Positions 52,557-62,203 of a stretch of 64,000 bases of DNA are shown here, piece after piece (position 1 is the first letter of the stretch; every line of letters starts with the position of its first letter). The stretch comes from Pseudomonadota bacterium. Lineage in GTDB: Bacteria; Pseudomonadota; Alphaproteobacteria; Rhizobiales; Pleomorphomonadaceae. The stretch covers positions 62,001 to 126,000 of the forward strand of contig JAEZHI010000015.1 in assembly GCA_023436885.1 (NCBI GenBank). Reading direction: 5' to 3'. The position numbers and the translations under genes were made by a program. The notes below the pieces were generated by a model. It worked only from the letters and a program-made list of their open reading frames with translations, did not search any database and was not told the DNA's origin.

Positions 52557-53509
52557 GCCGGATGAACAAGCTTATTCTGGATACCGATGGCGGCATTGAC
52601 GACGCCCAGGCGCTGCTGTTGCTGATTGCCGCCGGCCGGGCGCCATTTGCCGTTACCACGGTGTTCGGAAACGTCGGTTTGGAGGCAGCGACCGCCAATA
52701 TCCTGGCAACCCTGGCAGTCGCAGGCGCGGATATTCCCGTTCATATGGGGGCGGAGAAAGCCATCGCCCAGCCGCTGATCGATGCCAAGCATGTTCACGG
52801 CGAGGATGGGCTTGGTGGTGCGCCGCGCCCTGCGCGAACGGCTGAACCAGCCGGAGACGATGCGGTCTGCTTCCTTGTCGCCACCCTGCGGGATGCTGCG
52901 CAGACGCAGGAGAAGGTCGATCTGCTGATGATCGGCCCGCTCACCAATCTGGCACTGGCGCTCGAGAGGGATGCTTCGATCATCGGGGGTATCGGTCGTC
53001 TCACCATCATGGGCGGCACCCTCAATGGACGCGGCAACGTGACGCCCGCTGCCGAATTCAACATCTATGCCGATCCCGAGGCGGCGAAGATCGTTTTCAC
53101 CTCAGGCATCGACATCGTGGTCGTGCCTTGGGAGCCTTGTGTCGAACACCGTCTTTCGGGCGCCGAGGTCGATGCGCTCTTCGCCCGCGTTCCGGAAACG
53201 TCGGCCAAGCGATTTTCCGAAGCCCTTGCCAGCCATGCCAGGCAGCGCGTGTCGGGCTTCGGCGGTGGCGATGCCTTTCGCTTCGTCGACCCCTTTGCTG
53301 CGGCAGTGGCGGTCGATCCGTCAATCGTCACCCGTTCCGTTCGTGCTTCCGTCGACGTCGCGCTCTCCCCCGACATCACCCGCGGCATGACCGTGGTCGA
53401 TCCGAGCGGTCGCCTTGGCACGCCCATGGTGACCCTTGTCGAAACAGCGAGGATCGAGCGGCTGACCGAACTCTATGCCGCCTCGTTGTCCTTTGAAGAC
53501 ATTGAATAA
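52553..53509 (+). CDS. Nucleoside hydrolase 2
   Basis: 318 residues of the IUNH family. The calcium loop reads LDTDGGIDDAQALLL, with Gly where most members have Pro. MIGPLTNLALALERD and LTIMGGTLNGRGNVTPAAEF follow. It splits nucleosides to base and ribose and is the counterpart of the enzyme at 42910, possibly with a different base preference. It is coupled to the amidohydrolase upstream; the next gene begins 31 bases on. Confidence 0.9.
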   Translation: MSRMNKLILDTDGGIDDAQALLLLIAAGRAPFAVTTVFGNVGLEAATANILATLAVAGADIPVHMGAEKAIAQPLIDAKHVHGEDGLGGAPRPARTAEPAGDDAVCFLVATLRDAAQTQEKVDLLMIGPLTNLALALERDASIIGGIGRLTIMGGTLNGRGNVTPAAEFNIYADPEAAKIVFTSGIDIVVVPWEPCVEHRLSGAEVDALFARVPETSAKRFSEALASHARQRVSGFGGGDAFRFVDPFAAAVAVDPSIVTRSVRASVDVALSPDITRGMTVVDPSGRLGTPMVTLVETARIERLTELYAASLSFEDIE

Positions 53510-53540
53510 AAAAGAAGACCGTCCAGACAGGAGAACAGTG

Positions 53541-54593
53541 ATGACGACCTACTTGCTCAGCCGGCGGGCTTTCGCCGGGCTCGTGCTCGCGGCTGGTGTC
53601 GCGCTTCCATTCATCGGCTCGTCGGCCTTTGCCGCCGACTACACCAAGGATCATCCGCTCAAGGTAGCCCTGGTTGTTCACGGCAACCTCGGCGACAAGA
53701 GCTTCTTCGACAGCGCCGCCGCCGGCCTCAAGAAGGCCGATGCCGAATTGCCGGTGAAGACCACTGTCATCGAGGCCGGTCTTGATCGCGGTCGCTGGCA
53801 GCCGGCACTCGCCGACGCAGCGGATGGCGACTATGACGTCATCATCGCCGGCACCTGGGAAATGAACGCCTTCATGGCCGAGCTGGCGCCGGAATACCCC
53901 GACAAGAAATTCATCCTGTTCGATGATGCCCCGGACTTCACCAAGGCTGACCTCAAGAACATGATGGCCATTCAGTACCGGACGTCGACGGCCGCCTACC
54001 TTGCCGGCTACGCGGCGGCCAAGGTTTCCAAGTCGGGCAAGCTTGGCGAGATCCTCGGCGTCGAGGGCGCGACGGTGGTCGAGTTCGCCGTCGGCTTCGA
54101 GCAGGGCGCCAAGGCGGCCAACCCCAAGGTGGAGGTGACGCGTGCCGTCGCAGGCTCCTTCACCGATCCGGCCAAGGGCAAGGAACTGGCGCTCGCCCAG
54201 TTCTCCCAGGGTGTCGACGTCGTCTTCCCGATCGCCGGCGGCACCGGCATCGGTGCACTGCAGGCGGCCCGTGATGGCGGCAAGCTCGCCGTTGGCGTCG
54301 ACAGCGACCAGGCTCTCATTTTCGAGGCGTCCGATCCGGCCCAGGCTGACGTGATTTTCACCTCGGTCGAAAAGAAGGTCGGCCAGTCGCTTTACGATAC
54401 GCTGAAGAAGACGATCGATGGCACCGCCAACTACGGCCAGACCGTGTTGCTTGGCCTGCAGGACGGCGCCGTCGCCATCGCCAAGAACAAGTATTACGAG
54501 AAGGTTGTCCCCGCCGATGTGCGCGCCGCCGTCGACGAACAGGAAAAGAAGATCGTTGCCGGCGAGATCAAGGTCGACACGGTGATGAAGTAA
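53541..54593 (+). CDS. BMP family nucleoside-binding protein
   Basis: 350 residues. The N-terminus (LSRRAFAGLVLAAGVALPFI) has two arginines ahead of the hydrophobic core and a cut near AFA-A, a signal peptide with a Tat-like RR pair. The mature part has VALVVHGNLGDKSFFDSAAAG, AGYAAAKVSKSGKLGEILG and FPIAGGTGIGALQAA, the PnrA/Med family of purine nucleoside receptors. It captures nucleosides in the periplasm for the transporter below. CAGGAGAA precedes the ATG. Confidence 0.92.
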   Translation: MTTYLLSRRAFAGLVLAAGVALPFIGSSAFAADYTKDHPLKVALVVHGNLGDKSFFDSAAAGLKKADAELPVKTTVIEAGLDRGRWQPALADAADGDYDVIIAGTWEMNAFMAELAPEYPDKKFILFDDAPDFTKADLKNMMAIQYRTSTAAYLAGYAAAKVSKSGKLGEILGVEGATVVEFAVGFEQGAKAANPKVEVTRAVAGSFTDPAKGKELALAQFSQGVDVVFPIAGGTGIGALQAARDGGKLAVGVDSDQALIFEASDPAQADVIFTSVEKKVGQSLYDTLKKTIDGTANYGQTVLLGLQDGAVAIAKNKYYEKVVPADVRAAVDEQEKKIVAGEIKVDTVMK

Positions 54594-54599
54594 GGCACT

Positions 54600-54631
54600 G
54601 CGGCCCCGTCCCGTCGGTGGAGTGGGGCCGC
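54600..54631 (+). terminator. Hairpin after the binding-protein gene
   Basis: Arms GCGGCCCC and GGGGCCGC around 16 bases, 6 bases after the stop, without a T-run. Such hairpins often stabilise the binding-protein mRNA and reduce read-through to the transporter genes. Confidence 0.55.
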
Positions 54632-54652
54632 ATCTGTTCGGGGACAGGCAAC

Positions 54653-56197
54653 ATGGTGCCTCTCATTCAGGCCAAATCGATCTCCAAGACCTATCCGGGT
54701 GGCACCCTGGCCAACAACGGCGTCGATCTCACCGTCATGCCGGGCGAAGTGCATGCGGTGATTGGCGAGAACGGGGCCGGCAAGTCGACGCTGATGAAGA
54801 TCCTGTTCGGCGTCGAACAGCCTGATAGCGGTGAACTGATTTACGACGGCAAGCCGGTCAGCTTCGCCAAGCCGCGCGACGCCATTGATGCCGGTATCGG
54901 CATGGTGTTCCAGCACTTTTCGCTGGTTCCGTCCTTCTCGGTCTATGAGAACGTGGTGCTCGGCGCCGAACCGCGCGTCGGTGTGCGCTTCGATCGCGAA
55001 AAGGCCATCGCCGAAGTGCAGGCCCTTTCTGACAAGTACCGCCTGAAGGTCGATCCACTGCCGCCGGTGGGGCGTATCCCGGTCGGTCAGCAGCAGCGAG
55101 TCGAGATCCTGAAGGCGCTCTATCGCAACGCCCGCGTGCTGATCCTCGACGAGCCGACAGCCGTTTTGGCGCCGCAGGAAGTGGAAGAGCTATTCGTCGC
55201 GGTTCGTTCCCTGGTGGCTCAGGGCAAGACGGTGATCTTCATCGCCCACAAGCTGCCGGAGGTCCTCGAAATCTCTGATCGCATCACCGTCATGCGCGGC
55301 GGCCGCACGGTCGGCGAGGTCATGTCAAAGGAGGTCGACGAGCATAGCCTTGCCACCATGATGGTCGGCCGTGAAGTGGCGTTGCGCGTCGATCGTGCGC
55401 GAGACGAGGGACCGGTCAGCCTTGAGGTCAAGGGGCTGCATATTCACGGTGAAGCGGGCCTTCCCATCTGCCAGGATCTCAATCTGAAGGTTCGCAAGGG
55501 TGAAATCGTCGGCCTGGTCGGCGTCGAGGGCAATGGTCAATCCGAACTGATAGAGGCGGTGGCCGGCCTCCGTTCGGTGGCCGATGGCGCGATCTATGTC
55601 GATGGCGAGGATCTTCTGCCGCTCGACGTCAAGGCGCGGCGGCATCTCGGGCTTGCCAGCATCCCCGAGGACCGGATTGCCCGTGGCCTCGCCGTCGGAG
55701 CGAGCGTTGCCGAAAACATGGTGGCGACGCGCCTCGATAACGAGCGCTTCGTGCGGCGCGGCCTTCTCGATCTCAAGGCGATCCGCGCTCATGCCGAACA
55801 ACTGATCGACCGGTTTTCGGTGAAGGTCGGCGGCCCGGCGTCCGCGGTGGGAACACTGTCGGGCGGCAATATGCAAAAGGTCGTGGTGGCGCGCGAACTC
55901 GCCGAACAGCCCAAGCTGCTGCTGGTCAATCAGCCGACGCGCGGCGTCGATCTCGGCGCCACCGAATTCATCTGGAAGTCGATCACCGCTGCTCGCGACG
56001 GCGGCGCGGCCGTTCTTCTCTGTTCGGCTGATCTCAGCGAACTCTTGGCGCTTTCCGACCGCCTCGTCGTCTTCTACCGCGGCCGCATCGTCGCCGCCTT
56101 CGTCAACTCGGACGAACTGAAGCCGGAGACCCTCGGCCGCTACATGCTTGGCATCGAGGCCCAGTCGGCCGAAACCGTGAGGGCCGCCCTGAAATGA
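54653..56197 (+). CDS. Nucleoside ABC transporter, double ATPase subunit
   Basis: 514 residues with two ATPase halves. The first has Walker A GENGAGKSTLMKIL, the signature IPVGQQQRVEILKAL and VLILDEPTAVL. The second has a degenerate Walker A, GVEGNGQSELIE, and the signature TLSGGNMQKVVVARELA, as in the nucleoside (NupO/BmpB) and CUT2 sugar importers. GRIPVGQQQRVEILKALYR is typical of the nucleoside group. The stop overlaps the first permease start. Confidence 0.93.
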   Translation: MVPLIQAKSISKTYPGGTLANNGVDLTVMPGEVHAVIGENGAGKSTLMKILFGVEQPDSGELIYDGKPVSFAKPRDAIDAGIGMVFQHFSLVPSFSVYENVVLGAEPRVGVRFDREKAIAEVQALSDKYRLKVDPLPPVGRIPVGQQQRVEILKALYRNARVLILDEPTAVLAPQEVEELFVAVRSLVAQGKTVIFIAHKLPEVLEISDRITVMRGGRTVGEVMSKEVDEHSLATMMVGREVALRVDRARDEGPVSLEVKGLHIHGEAGLPICQDLNLKVRKGEIVGLVGVEGNGQSELIEAVAGLRSVADGAIYVDGEDLLPLDVKARRHLGLASIPEDRIARGLAVGASVAENMVATRLDNERFVRRGLLDLKAIRAHAEQLIDRFSVKVGGPASAVGTLSGGNMQKVVVARELAEQPKLLLVNQPTRGVDLGATEFIWKSITAARDGGAAVLLCSADLSELLALSDRLVVFYRGRIVAAFVNSDELKPETLGRYMLGIEAQSAETVRAALK

Positions 56198-57285
56198 GCT
56201 TGACCAACCCTCACTACAAGGCGGCTCGCAAGGAGATCGGCCGCGCCCTGGCGGCACTGGTGATCGCGCTGCTGGTGACCTTCATCGTGGTGCTCGCCAC
56301 ATCGAAGGACCCCGTCAAGGCCTATGCAACGCTGCTCACTGCGCCCTTCACCTCCATGCGGACGACCGGCCTCTGGGTTGACGAGGTCGCCAAGCTGACA
56401 CTGACCGGACTCGCCTTCGCGCTGGTGTTTCAGGCCCGGCAGTTCTCGATGGGCGTTCAGGGGCAGGTCTATGTCGGCGCGCTGTTTGCAACCTTCATCG
56501 CGATGTCGCCGCTCGGCACGACCTTCCTTGCCCTGCCGCTCGGCATCCTGGTCGCCATGCTGGCCGGCGCTGCCTACGGGTTCATTCCGGGCTATGCCAA
56601 GGCGCGCTTCGGTGCCAACGAGATCGTCTCGTCGCTGATGCTGAACTATCTCGCCATCAAGGTGGTCAACTACATCATTCGCGCCCACCTGGCCCCGACC
56701 GGCACGGGGCAGCTGATGACGGAGAAGTTCCCGCCCCAGTCGATCTTCCCGGCCATCTTGCCGAATACCCGCTTCGATCTCGGCATCGTCATCGCGGCGC
56801 TCTCGGTGGCCGTCGTGTGGTTCCTGCTCTATCGTACGCGCTGGGGGCTGAAGCTGCGCCTTGTCGGACACAATGCCGGCTTTGCCGAATATGCCGGCAT
56901 CCGCTCGTCGCTGACCATGATCTCGGCCATGACGGCGGCCGGCGCGATCGGTGGCCTGCTCGGCGCCGTCTACGTGCAAGGTCGGGCCTTCGGTCGTCTC
57001 GCCATCGATTTTGACGGCAATCTGGCCTTCGAGGGTATCCTGGTGGCGATCGTTGCCCGCGACAGGCCGCTTGTCGTGCCGATCGTCGCTCTGTTCTACG
57101 GCTATCTCCGCCAGGGTGCGCAACTGATGGGCATTCGTTCCGACGTGCCCTCCGAGGTGATTTCCATCGTCCAGGCCATCATCATCCTCTTGGTCGCCTC
57201 ATCCTTCTCCGTCCCCGGCAAGGCGTTCTGGGCGAAACTGTTCCGCTCGGGCTCGGCACCCGCTAAGGAGGCTGCCGGCACATGA
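56194..57285 (+). CDS. Nucleoside ABC transporter permease 1
   Basis: 363 residues, about eight to ten hydrophobic segments of the BPD_transp_2 fold. Recognisable blocks are TLTGLAFALVFQARQFSMGVQGQ, KARFGANEIVSSLMLNYLA and VGHNAGFAEYAGIRSS. Overlaps by 4 bases with the ATPase gene before and the permease gene after it. Confidence 0.92.
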   Translation: MSLTNPHYKAARKEIGRALAALVIALLVTFIVVLATSKDPVKAYATLLTAPFTSMRTTGLWVDEVAKLTLTGLAFALVFQARQFSMGVQGQVYVGALFATFIAMSPLGTTFLALPLGILVAMLAGAAYGFIPGYAKARFGANEIVSSLMLNYLAIKVVNYIIRAHLAPTGTGQLMTEKFPPQSIFPAILPNTRFDLGIVIAALSVAVVWFLLYRTRWGLKLRLVGHNAGFAEYAGIRSSLTMISAMTAAGAIGGLLGAVYVQGRAFGRLAIDFDGNLAFEGILVAIVARDRPLVVPIVALFYGYLRQGAQLMGIRSDVPSEVISIVQAIIILLVASSFSVPGKAFWAKLFRSGSAPAKEAAGT

Positions 57286-58241
57286 TCGAACTGCTGATCA
57301 CCGTCTTTTCCGCCACCTTCTTCGTCACGGTCATTCGCACCTCGACGCCGCTACTGTTCGCGACACTCGGCGGTCTCATCTCCGATCTATCTGGCGCGCT
57401 CAACGTCGCGCTCGAAGGCATGATGCTGATCTCTGCGCTGACCGCCGTCGTCGTGTCGGTGCATGCGCCCTGGTACGTGGCCGTGCTGGCCGGCCTTCTG
57501 GCCGGCGGCGTGCTGGGCGCGCTGATGGGCTTCTTCCATCTGCGCCTCAAGGCCGACATCATTCTGGTCGGCTTTGCCGTCAATATCCTGGCCGCCGGCG
57601 GAACGGTGTTCGCCCTGTCGCTCGCCACCGGCGGCGACAAGGGCACCTCGATCAACCTTGCCTCCAAGGCCATTCCGGCGATCGACCTGCCATTCCTGGC
57701 GGCGATCCCCGGCGTCGGGCCGTTGCTCTACAGCCTGATTTCGGGTCACTCGGCGCTAAGCTGGCTCGCCATCTTCAGCGTGTTCGGCATCTGGTACTTT
57801 CTTTATCGCACGCCGCCCGGCCTCTGGCTGCGGGCTGTCGGCGAATATCCGGCGGCACCGGAGGCGGCCGGCATTCCGGTCGTCAAGGTACGCTTCTGGA
57901 GCCTCGTTGCCTCAGGCATGCTGGCCGGCCTTGGCGGCGCTCAGCTCGCCATGTTCAACTACGTCGGCTTCACCCGCGACATGACGGCCGGCCGCGGCTT
58001 CATCGCCCTCGGCGCGGTGCTGCTCGGCGCGCGCCATCCGATCGGCGCCATGTGGGCGGCGCTCCTGTTCGGCGTGTTCGACGCCCTGTCGATAATGTTG
58101 CCAAACCTGTTCAACTGGATTCCGGCCGAACTCATCCAGAGCATTCCCTTCCTCGTGACGATCATTGCCCTGATCCTGTTCTCGATGCGCGCCCAGCGGG
58201 CACGGCGAGAAGCGGCGTCGTTGCGGGCGGCCAGTGCCTGA
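57282..58241 (+). CDS. Nucleoside ABC transporter permease 2
   Basis: 319 residues, the paralogous BPD_transp_2 permease. Blocks include RTSTPLLFATLGGLISDLSG, ALNVALEGMMLISAL, VGEYPAAPEAAGIPVVKVRF and GGAQLAMFNYVGFTRDMTAG. It forms a heterodimer with permease 1 and completes a BMP-type importer with the double ATPase and binding protein. Confidence 0.92.
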   Translation: MIELLITVFSATFFVTVIRTSTPLLFATLGGLISDLSGALNVALEGMMLISALTAVVVSVHAPWYVAVLAGLLAGGVLGALMGFFHLRLKADIILVGFAVNILAAGGTVFALSLATGGDKGTSINLASKAIPAIDLPFLAAIPGVGPLLYSLISGHSALSWLAIFSVFGIWYFLYRTPPGLWLRAVGEYPAAPEAAGIPVVKVRFWSLVASGMLAGLGGAQLAMFNYVGFTRDMTAGRGFIALGAVLLGARHPIGAMWAALLFGVFDALSIMLPNLFNWIPAELIQSIPFLVTIIALILFSMRAQRARREAASLRAASA

Positions 58242-58253
58242 CGGGAGAGAGTG

Positions 58254-59612
58254 ATGAAAAGCCTTGCTGACAGGGCGGTTCTCGGCACCTTCTTTCACGC
58301 GCCGAGCCCGGATCGGCTTGATGTTCTTGAGAGTGCGCTGATCGAGGTTGCCTCGGACGGGACCATTGCTGCTGTGACGCTTCTGGGCGATGCCGATTAT
58401 GCGAATCGCGTCGCAGATCTCGGTGATGCGGTCCTTCGCTTGCCGGAGGGAACCTACGGTCTACCAGGCTTTGTCGACTGCCATGTGCATGCGCCGCAAT
58501 ACCCGCAGCTCGGGCAGGCGCTGGACGTGCCGCTGGAAGTCTGGCTCGGCAAGTATACCTTCCCGCTCGAAGCCCGCTATGCCGACCTCGATTTTGCGCG
58601 CACTCGCTATGCTGCGCTGGTCGACGATCTCCTCGCCATCGGAACGACCACGGCGCTCTATTTCGGAACCGTGCATCTCGAAGCGACCAAGCTTCTTGCC
58701 GATCTCTGCATCGACAAGGGCCAGCGAGCGCTGGTGGGCAAGGTGGTGATGGACGACCCCGAGAGTTGTCCGGACTATTATCGCGACGCCGATGCGACAA
58801 CAGGCGTGAGCGAAACCCGGTCACTCATCGACTATCTGCGGTCGCATCCCAACAACCAGGCAGGGCGGGTGCTGCCGGTGATCACGCCGCGCTTCATTCC
58901 CTCTTGCTCCGATGCCGCCCTGACCGGACTCGGCAAGCTGGCGGGGGAGACCGGCGCTCACGTTCAGACCCATTGTTCGGAGAGCGATTGGGCACACTCG
59001 CATGTCTTTGCCCGCTACGGCCATACCGATGCCGAGGCCCTCGACCGCTTCGGTCTGCTCACACGCCGGACAATGCTGGCTCACTCCAACTTCCTGACCG
59101 ATGACGACATGACCCGTGTCGTCGCGCGCGGCGCTGCCGTCGCCCATTGCGCGCTGTCCAACGTCTATTTCGCCAACTCGGTGTTTCCGCTGCGCGCGGC
59201 GCTGTCCCGGCACATGCACGTTGGCTTGGGCACCGATATCTCCGGCGGCCCGAGCGCGTCGATGTTCGAGGCTTGCCGCGCCACGGTGCAATCCTCGCGT
59301 CTCCTGGAGGATGGCGTCGATCCGGCACTGCCGGCCGGGCAGCGTGGACGGCCAAACTCACGCATCGATCTCGTTACGGCGTTTCATCTGGCGACGGCCG
59401 GCGGTGGCGAGGCCCTCGACCTGCCGATCGGCCGCCTGGAGCCGGGCTGCCACTTCGACGCCATCGCCATCGACACCACGGTGCGCGATGGTGGCATCAG
59501 GCTATTCGGCGATGAAACGCTCGCCGGCATTTTCGAAAAGCTGATCTATGGCGCGACGCGGGCCAACCTCAGCCAGGTCTGGGTGTCCGGCCGGGACTGC
59601 CGTCCGGCCTGA
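58254..59612 (+). CDS. guaD: Guanine deaminase
   Basis: 452 residues. The zinc motif is FVDCHVHAPQYPQLG, followed by WLGKYTFPLEARYAD, VQTHCSESDWAHSH and the aspartate in LGTDISGGPSASM. All are typical of GuaD, which converts guanine to xanthine and ammonia. Last gene of the plus-strand operon that begins at 51213; it makes use of guanine released by the nucleoside hydrolases. GGGAGAG precedes the start; GTG at 58251 is an alternative. Confidence 0.93.
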   Translation: MKSLADRAVLGTFFHAPSPDRLDVLESALIEVASDGTIAAVTLLGDADYANRVADLGDAVLRLPEGTYGLPGFVDCHVHAPQYPQLGQALDVPLEVWLGKYTFPLEARYADLDFARTRYAALVDDLLAIGTTTALYFGTVHLEATKLLADLCIDKGQRALVGKVVMDDPESCPDYYRDADATTGVSETRSLIDYLRSHPNNQAGRVLPVITPRFIPSCSDAALTGLGKLAGETGAHVQTHCSESDWAHSHVFARYGHTDAEALDRFGLLTRRTMLAHSNFLTDDDMTRVVARGAAVAHCALSNVYFANSVFPLRAALSRHMHVGLGTDISGGPSASMFEACRATVQSSRLLEDGVDPALPAGQRGRPNSRIDLVTAFHLATAGGGEALDLPIGRLEPGCHFDAIAIDTTVRDGGIRLFGDETLAGIFEKLIYGATRANLSQVWVSGRDCRPA

Positions 59613-59627
59613 TGTTTTTGCTGGAGC

Positions 59628-60863
59628 TCAGCTCCAGCCACCATTGATGGTCTGGTAAAAGATGTGTGTGCCGATCTTCGCCTTCTTGATGAAGACGCTT
59701 GCCCAGTTCGGGCGCACGTAGGTGGCGTGATAGTGGGTTGCCGTTCCGATCTCGTCAAGCCAGGCGGCGCCGCTCGTCACCTCGCCGGCGACCTGCGTTG
59801 CTACCCGCCAAGCCGCCTTGTCGAAGACCACGTGACGCTGGCCGTCGCAGGCAAACGAGAACTGGCACTCGTTGTATCTGTCCTTGTTCTGGTAGACGAC
59901 CTTGCAGATCGTCTCGGGATAGGCCGGGTTCTTGACGCGGTTCAGGACCACCTGGGCTACGGCGATCTGACCCTTGCGGGATTCCGAGCGCGCCTCGAAA
60001 TAGATCGCCTCGGCAAGGCATTTCTGCTGCGCGTCATCCCAGACGCTGGCCGGCAACGGATTGGCGGCCCACCAGTGGTCCCCGGGGCGCACCACCGGCG
60101 CGGGCGGCTCCGGCTTGTCGCCGGGCATCGCAAACAGTGGCGCGAACATGTCCTGGCTGACCACGGAGCTGTCAGGCGCATAGGCTGCGAGCAGCGCTGA
60201 GGCCGCGGCTCCGGTTTCCGCCGGCGCATAGGCGCGCGCCGGATAGCTCGCGGCGACCAGCTCGGTCCTGTCGGGCTTGTGCTGCGGCAACGGGATTGGG
60301 GCGAGGTCGGCAACCATGGTGGCCGGCTTGGGACCGATGAAGCGTGACACCGCAAGCACCGAGAGTGGTGCCGCCGATGCCTCGAAGGCCATGGTCGGCA
60401 GCACGCTGGGCGGCGTCAGGCGGCTTTTCTCGTTGAAGGTGAGCGAGCCTGCCGAAAAGCCCCGTTCGGTGGCAGGCGTCGTGATGGTCATGGGAAGGTC
60501 GCCCTTCCAGCTCCGGTCGATGCGCTCCTCATCCGGAACTTCGGTTGAACTGCCGACCGCGCCGGTGATGACGTCACCCGTACCCTCGATGACAATGGAC
60601 CCGCCGTTCATTTCGACATGGGCGGCCGACTCCTTCATGTCGCCGAGGCGCGGCGCGACGACCGTACTCTCGCCACCTGGACCAGCACCAAGCGTCACGG
60701 CCCAGCGCGTTGCCGGGTCGATGGAATCGATGACCAGACCGGCGATATCCTGATAGGCGACGGATGTCGGAAAAAGCGCGATGGCGACGAATAGAGCGCC
60801 AGCGGCGGTGAGCCCGACGCGCCCGTGTCCGGGCCGGACTCTGGTACGAGGAACGCGACGCAT
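59628..60863 (-). CDS. Cell wall hydrolase, SleB-like
   Basis: 411 residues. An N-terminal hydrophobic anchor (GLTAAGALFVAIALFPTSVA) is followed by a long, low-complexity middle and a Hydrolase_2/SleB domain from about 290: CLAEAIYFEARSESRKGQIA, VVLNRVKNPAYPETICKVV and HYHATYVRPNWA. It is a probable peptidoglycan hydrolase in the periplasm, as in many rhizobia. GGAGGCC lies before the ATG. A short hairpin over its stop lies between it and guaD. Confidence 0.9.
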   Translation of the reverse strand: MRRVPRTRVRPGHGRVGLTAAGALFVAIALFPTSVAYQDIAGLVIDSIDPATRWAVTLGAGPGGESTVVAPRLGDMKESAAHVEMNGGSIVIEGTGDVITGAVGSSTEVPDEERIDRSWKGDLPMTITTPATERGFSAGSLTFNEKSRLTPPSVLPTMAFEASAAPLSVLAVSRFIGPKPATMVADLAPIPLPQHKPDRTELVAASYPARAYAPAETGAAASALLAAYAPDSSVVSQDMFAPLFAMPGDKPEPPAPVVRPGDHWWAANPLPASVWDDAQQKCLAEAIYFEARSESRKGQIAVAQVVLNRVKNPAYPETICKVVYQNKDRYNECQFSFACDGQRHVVFDKAAWRVATQVAGEVTSGAAWLDEIGTATHYHATYVRPNWASVFIKKAKIGTHIFYQTINGGWS

Positions 60864-61093
60864 GGACTGACGGCCTCCGGCGGGAACAGAACTGAGACGA
60901 AAATGAACGGAGACAAAACTGCTCCCTGGTCCAATGCTGGCCGATTAACCTTGAAAACCCGTTAATGACGGCCATCGGGAGGGTGGAGGTTGCCTGTTTT
61001 CCGGCACAAATGTCGATCTGCCAACAATATGAAGGTGCTGGCAAATAGACCATCGTGGTAAACAGCAGAGAACAACACAAGGAAGGAAAGACA

Positions 61094-62086
61094 ATGAGCG
61101 ACTTCACCGCGGTGCTGCTCGAGCAAGACAGCGAGCGGAAGACCCGTGCGCAACTCACGCGTCTTTCCGACCCGGATCTGATGGAGGGCGCCGTGACTCT
61201 TTCCGTCCGCGCCTCGGCGGTGAATTTCAAGGATGGCCTTGCCGTGACAGGGCGTTTGCCAGTTGTCCGTCGCTGGCCGATGGTGCCGGGTGTTGACGCT
61301 GCCGCCGTCGTCACCGCTTCGCGAGACCCGCGCTGGAAGCAAGGCGACGAGGTGATTCTGACCGGGTGGGGCGTTGGCGAAACGCATCTTGGCGCCTGGA
61401 GCGAGACGATGCGCGTCTCGGGCGACTGGCTGGTGAAACGCCCCGAATCTCTGTCGCCGACCGAGGCGATGGCGCTTGGTACGGCCGGTATCACGGTCGC
61501 CGAAGGTCTCGAAAAGTTGGCTCGCCTTGGCGTGACGCCGGCCGATGGCCCTGTGGTCGTCACCGGCGCCGCTGGCGGCGTGGGCTCGCTGGCCGTGATG
61601 CTGCTGGCCAGCGAAGGCTGGAGCGTGACGGCCGTGACCGGCCGCCCAGGGGAAACTGACCGGCTACGCCGACTGGGCGCCAGCGACGTTATCGGCCGCG
61701 AGCTGTTCACCGGGCCGTTGAAGCCGCTTGGCCGCGACCGTTGGGCCGCCGCTTTCGATATGGTGGGGTCGACCGTTCTCGCGCATGTCCTATCGATGCT
61801 GAAACCGGGGGGCGCGGCCATTGCCTGTGGAAACGCCGCCGGCATGGACCTGCCGGCCAGCGTTGCCCCGTTCATCCTGCGCGGTGTCAGCCTGATTGGT
61901 GTCGACAGCGTCCGTGTGCCGACCGAGCGGCGCGAGGCGACCTGGAAGCGTCTCGCCACATCCGTCGACCGCGAACGGCTTGCCACCATGACACGCGTGA
62001 TCCCTCTGGCGGACGCCATCGAAGCCGCGCGCAGCATTGTCGACGGCGGTGTCGCAGGCAGGACGGTGGTGGCGATCAATCCTTGA
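61094..62086 (+). CDS. acuI: Acrylyl-CoA reductase-like MDR oxidoreductase (AcuI/YhdH)
   Basis: 330 residues of the zinc-free medium-chain reductase group. Features are ASAVNFKDGLAVTGRLPVVR, GVDAAAVVTAS, GAWSETMRVSGDWLVKRPES, MALGTAGITVAEGL and the NADPH loop VTGAAGGVGSLAV. This is the AcuI/YhdH pattern, an NADPH-dependent acrylyl-CoA reductase that detoxifies acrylyl-CoA. AAGGAAAGACA precedes the ATG at 61094; an upstream frame to 61055 is promoter DNA. Confidence 0.87.
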   Translation: MSDFTAVLLEQDSERKTRAQLTRLSDPDLMEGAVTLSVRASAVNFKDGLAVTGRLPVVRRWPMVPGVDAAAVVTASRDPRWKQGDEVILTGWGVGETHLGAWSETMRVSGDWLVKRPESLSPTEAMALGTAGITVAEGLEKLARLGVTPADGPVVVTGAAGGVGSLAVMLLASEGWSVTAVTGRPGETDRLRRLGASDVIGRELFTGPLKPLGRDRWAAAFDMVGSTVLAHVLSMLKPGGAAIACGNAAGMDLPASVAPFILRGVSLIGVDSVRVPTERREATWKRLATSVDRERLATMTRVIPLADAIEAARSIVDGGVAGRTVVAINP

Positions 62087-62203
62087 CGGTAAAGCAAGGA
62101 AACGGACAGGGAAGGCTAAGGCGCGAGCGGCTGCTCTTGCCGTGAATCGTTCCATGGGCAATAGTGCGCCCGAGATTGGCCGCTCTGAAAGCAATCCCTT
62201 TCC

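Noticed and set aside
60574..62097. A 507-codon minus-strand frame across the acuI gene
   Set aside because: Ser/Arg-rich translation with no domains; acuI and the SleB-like gene have recognisable motifs in other frames.
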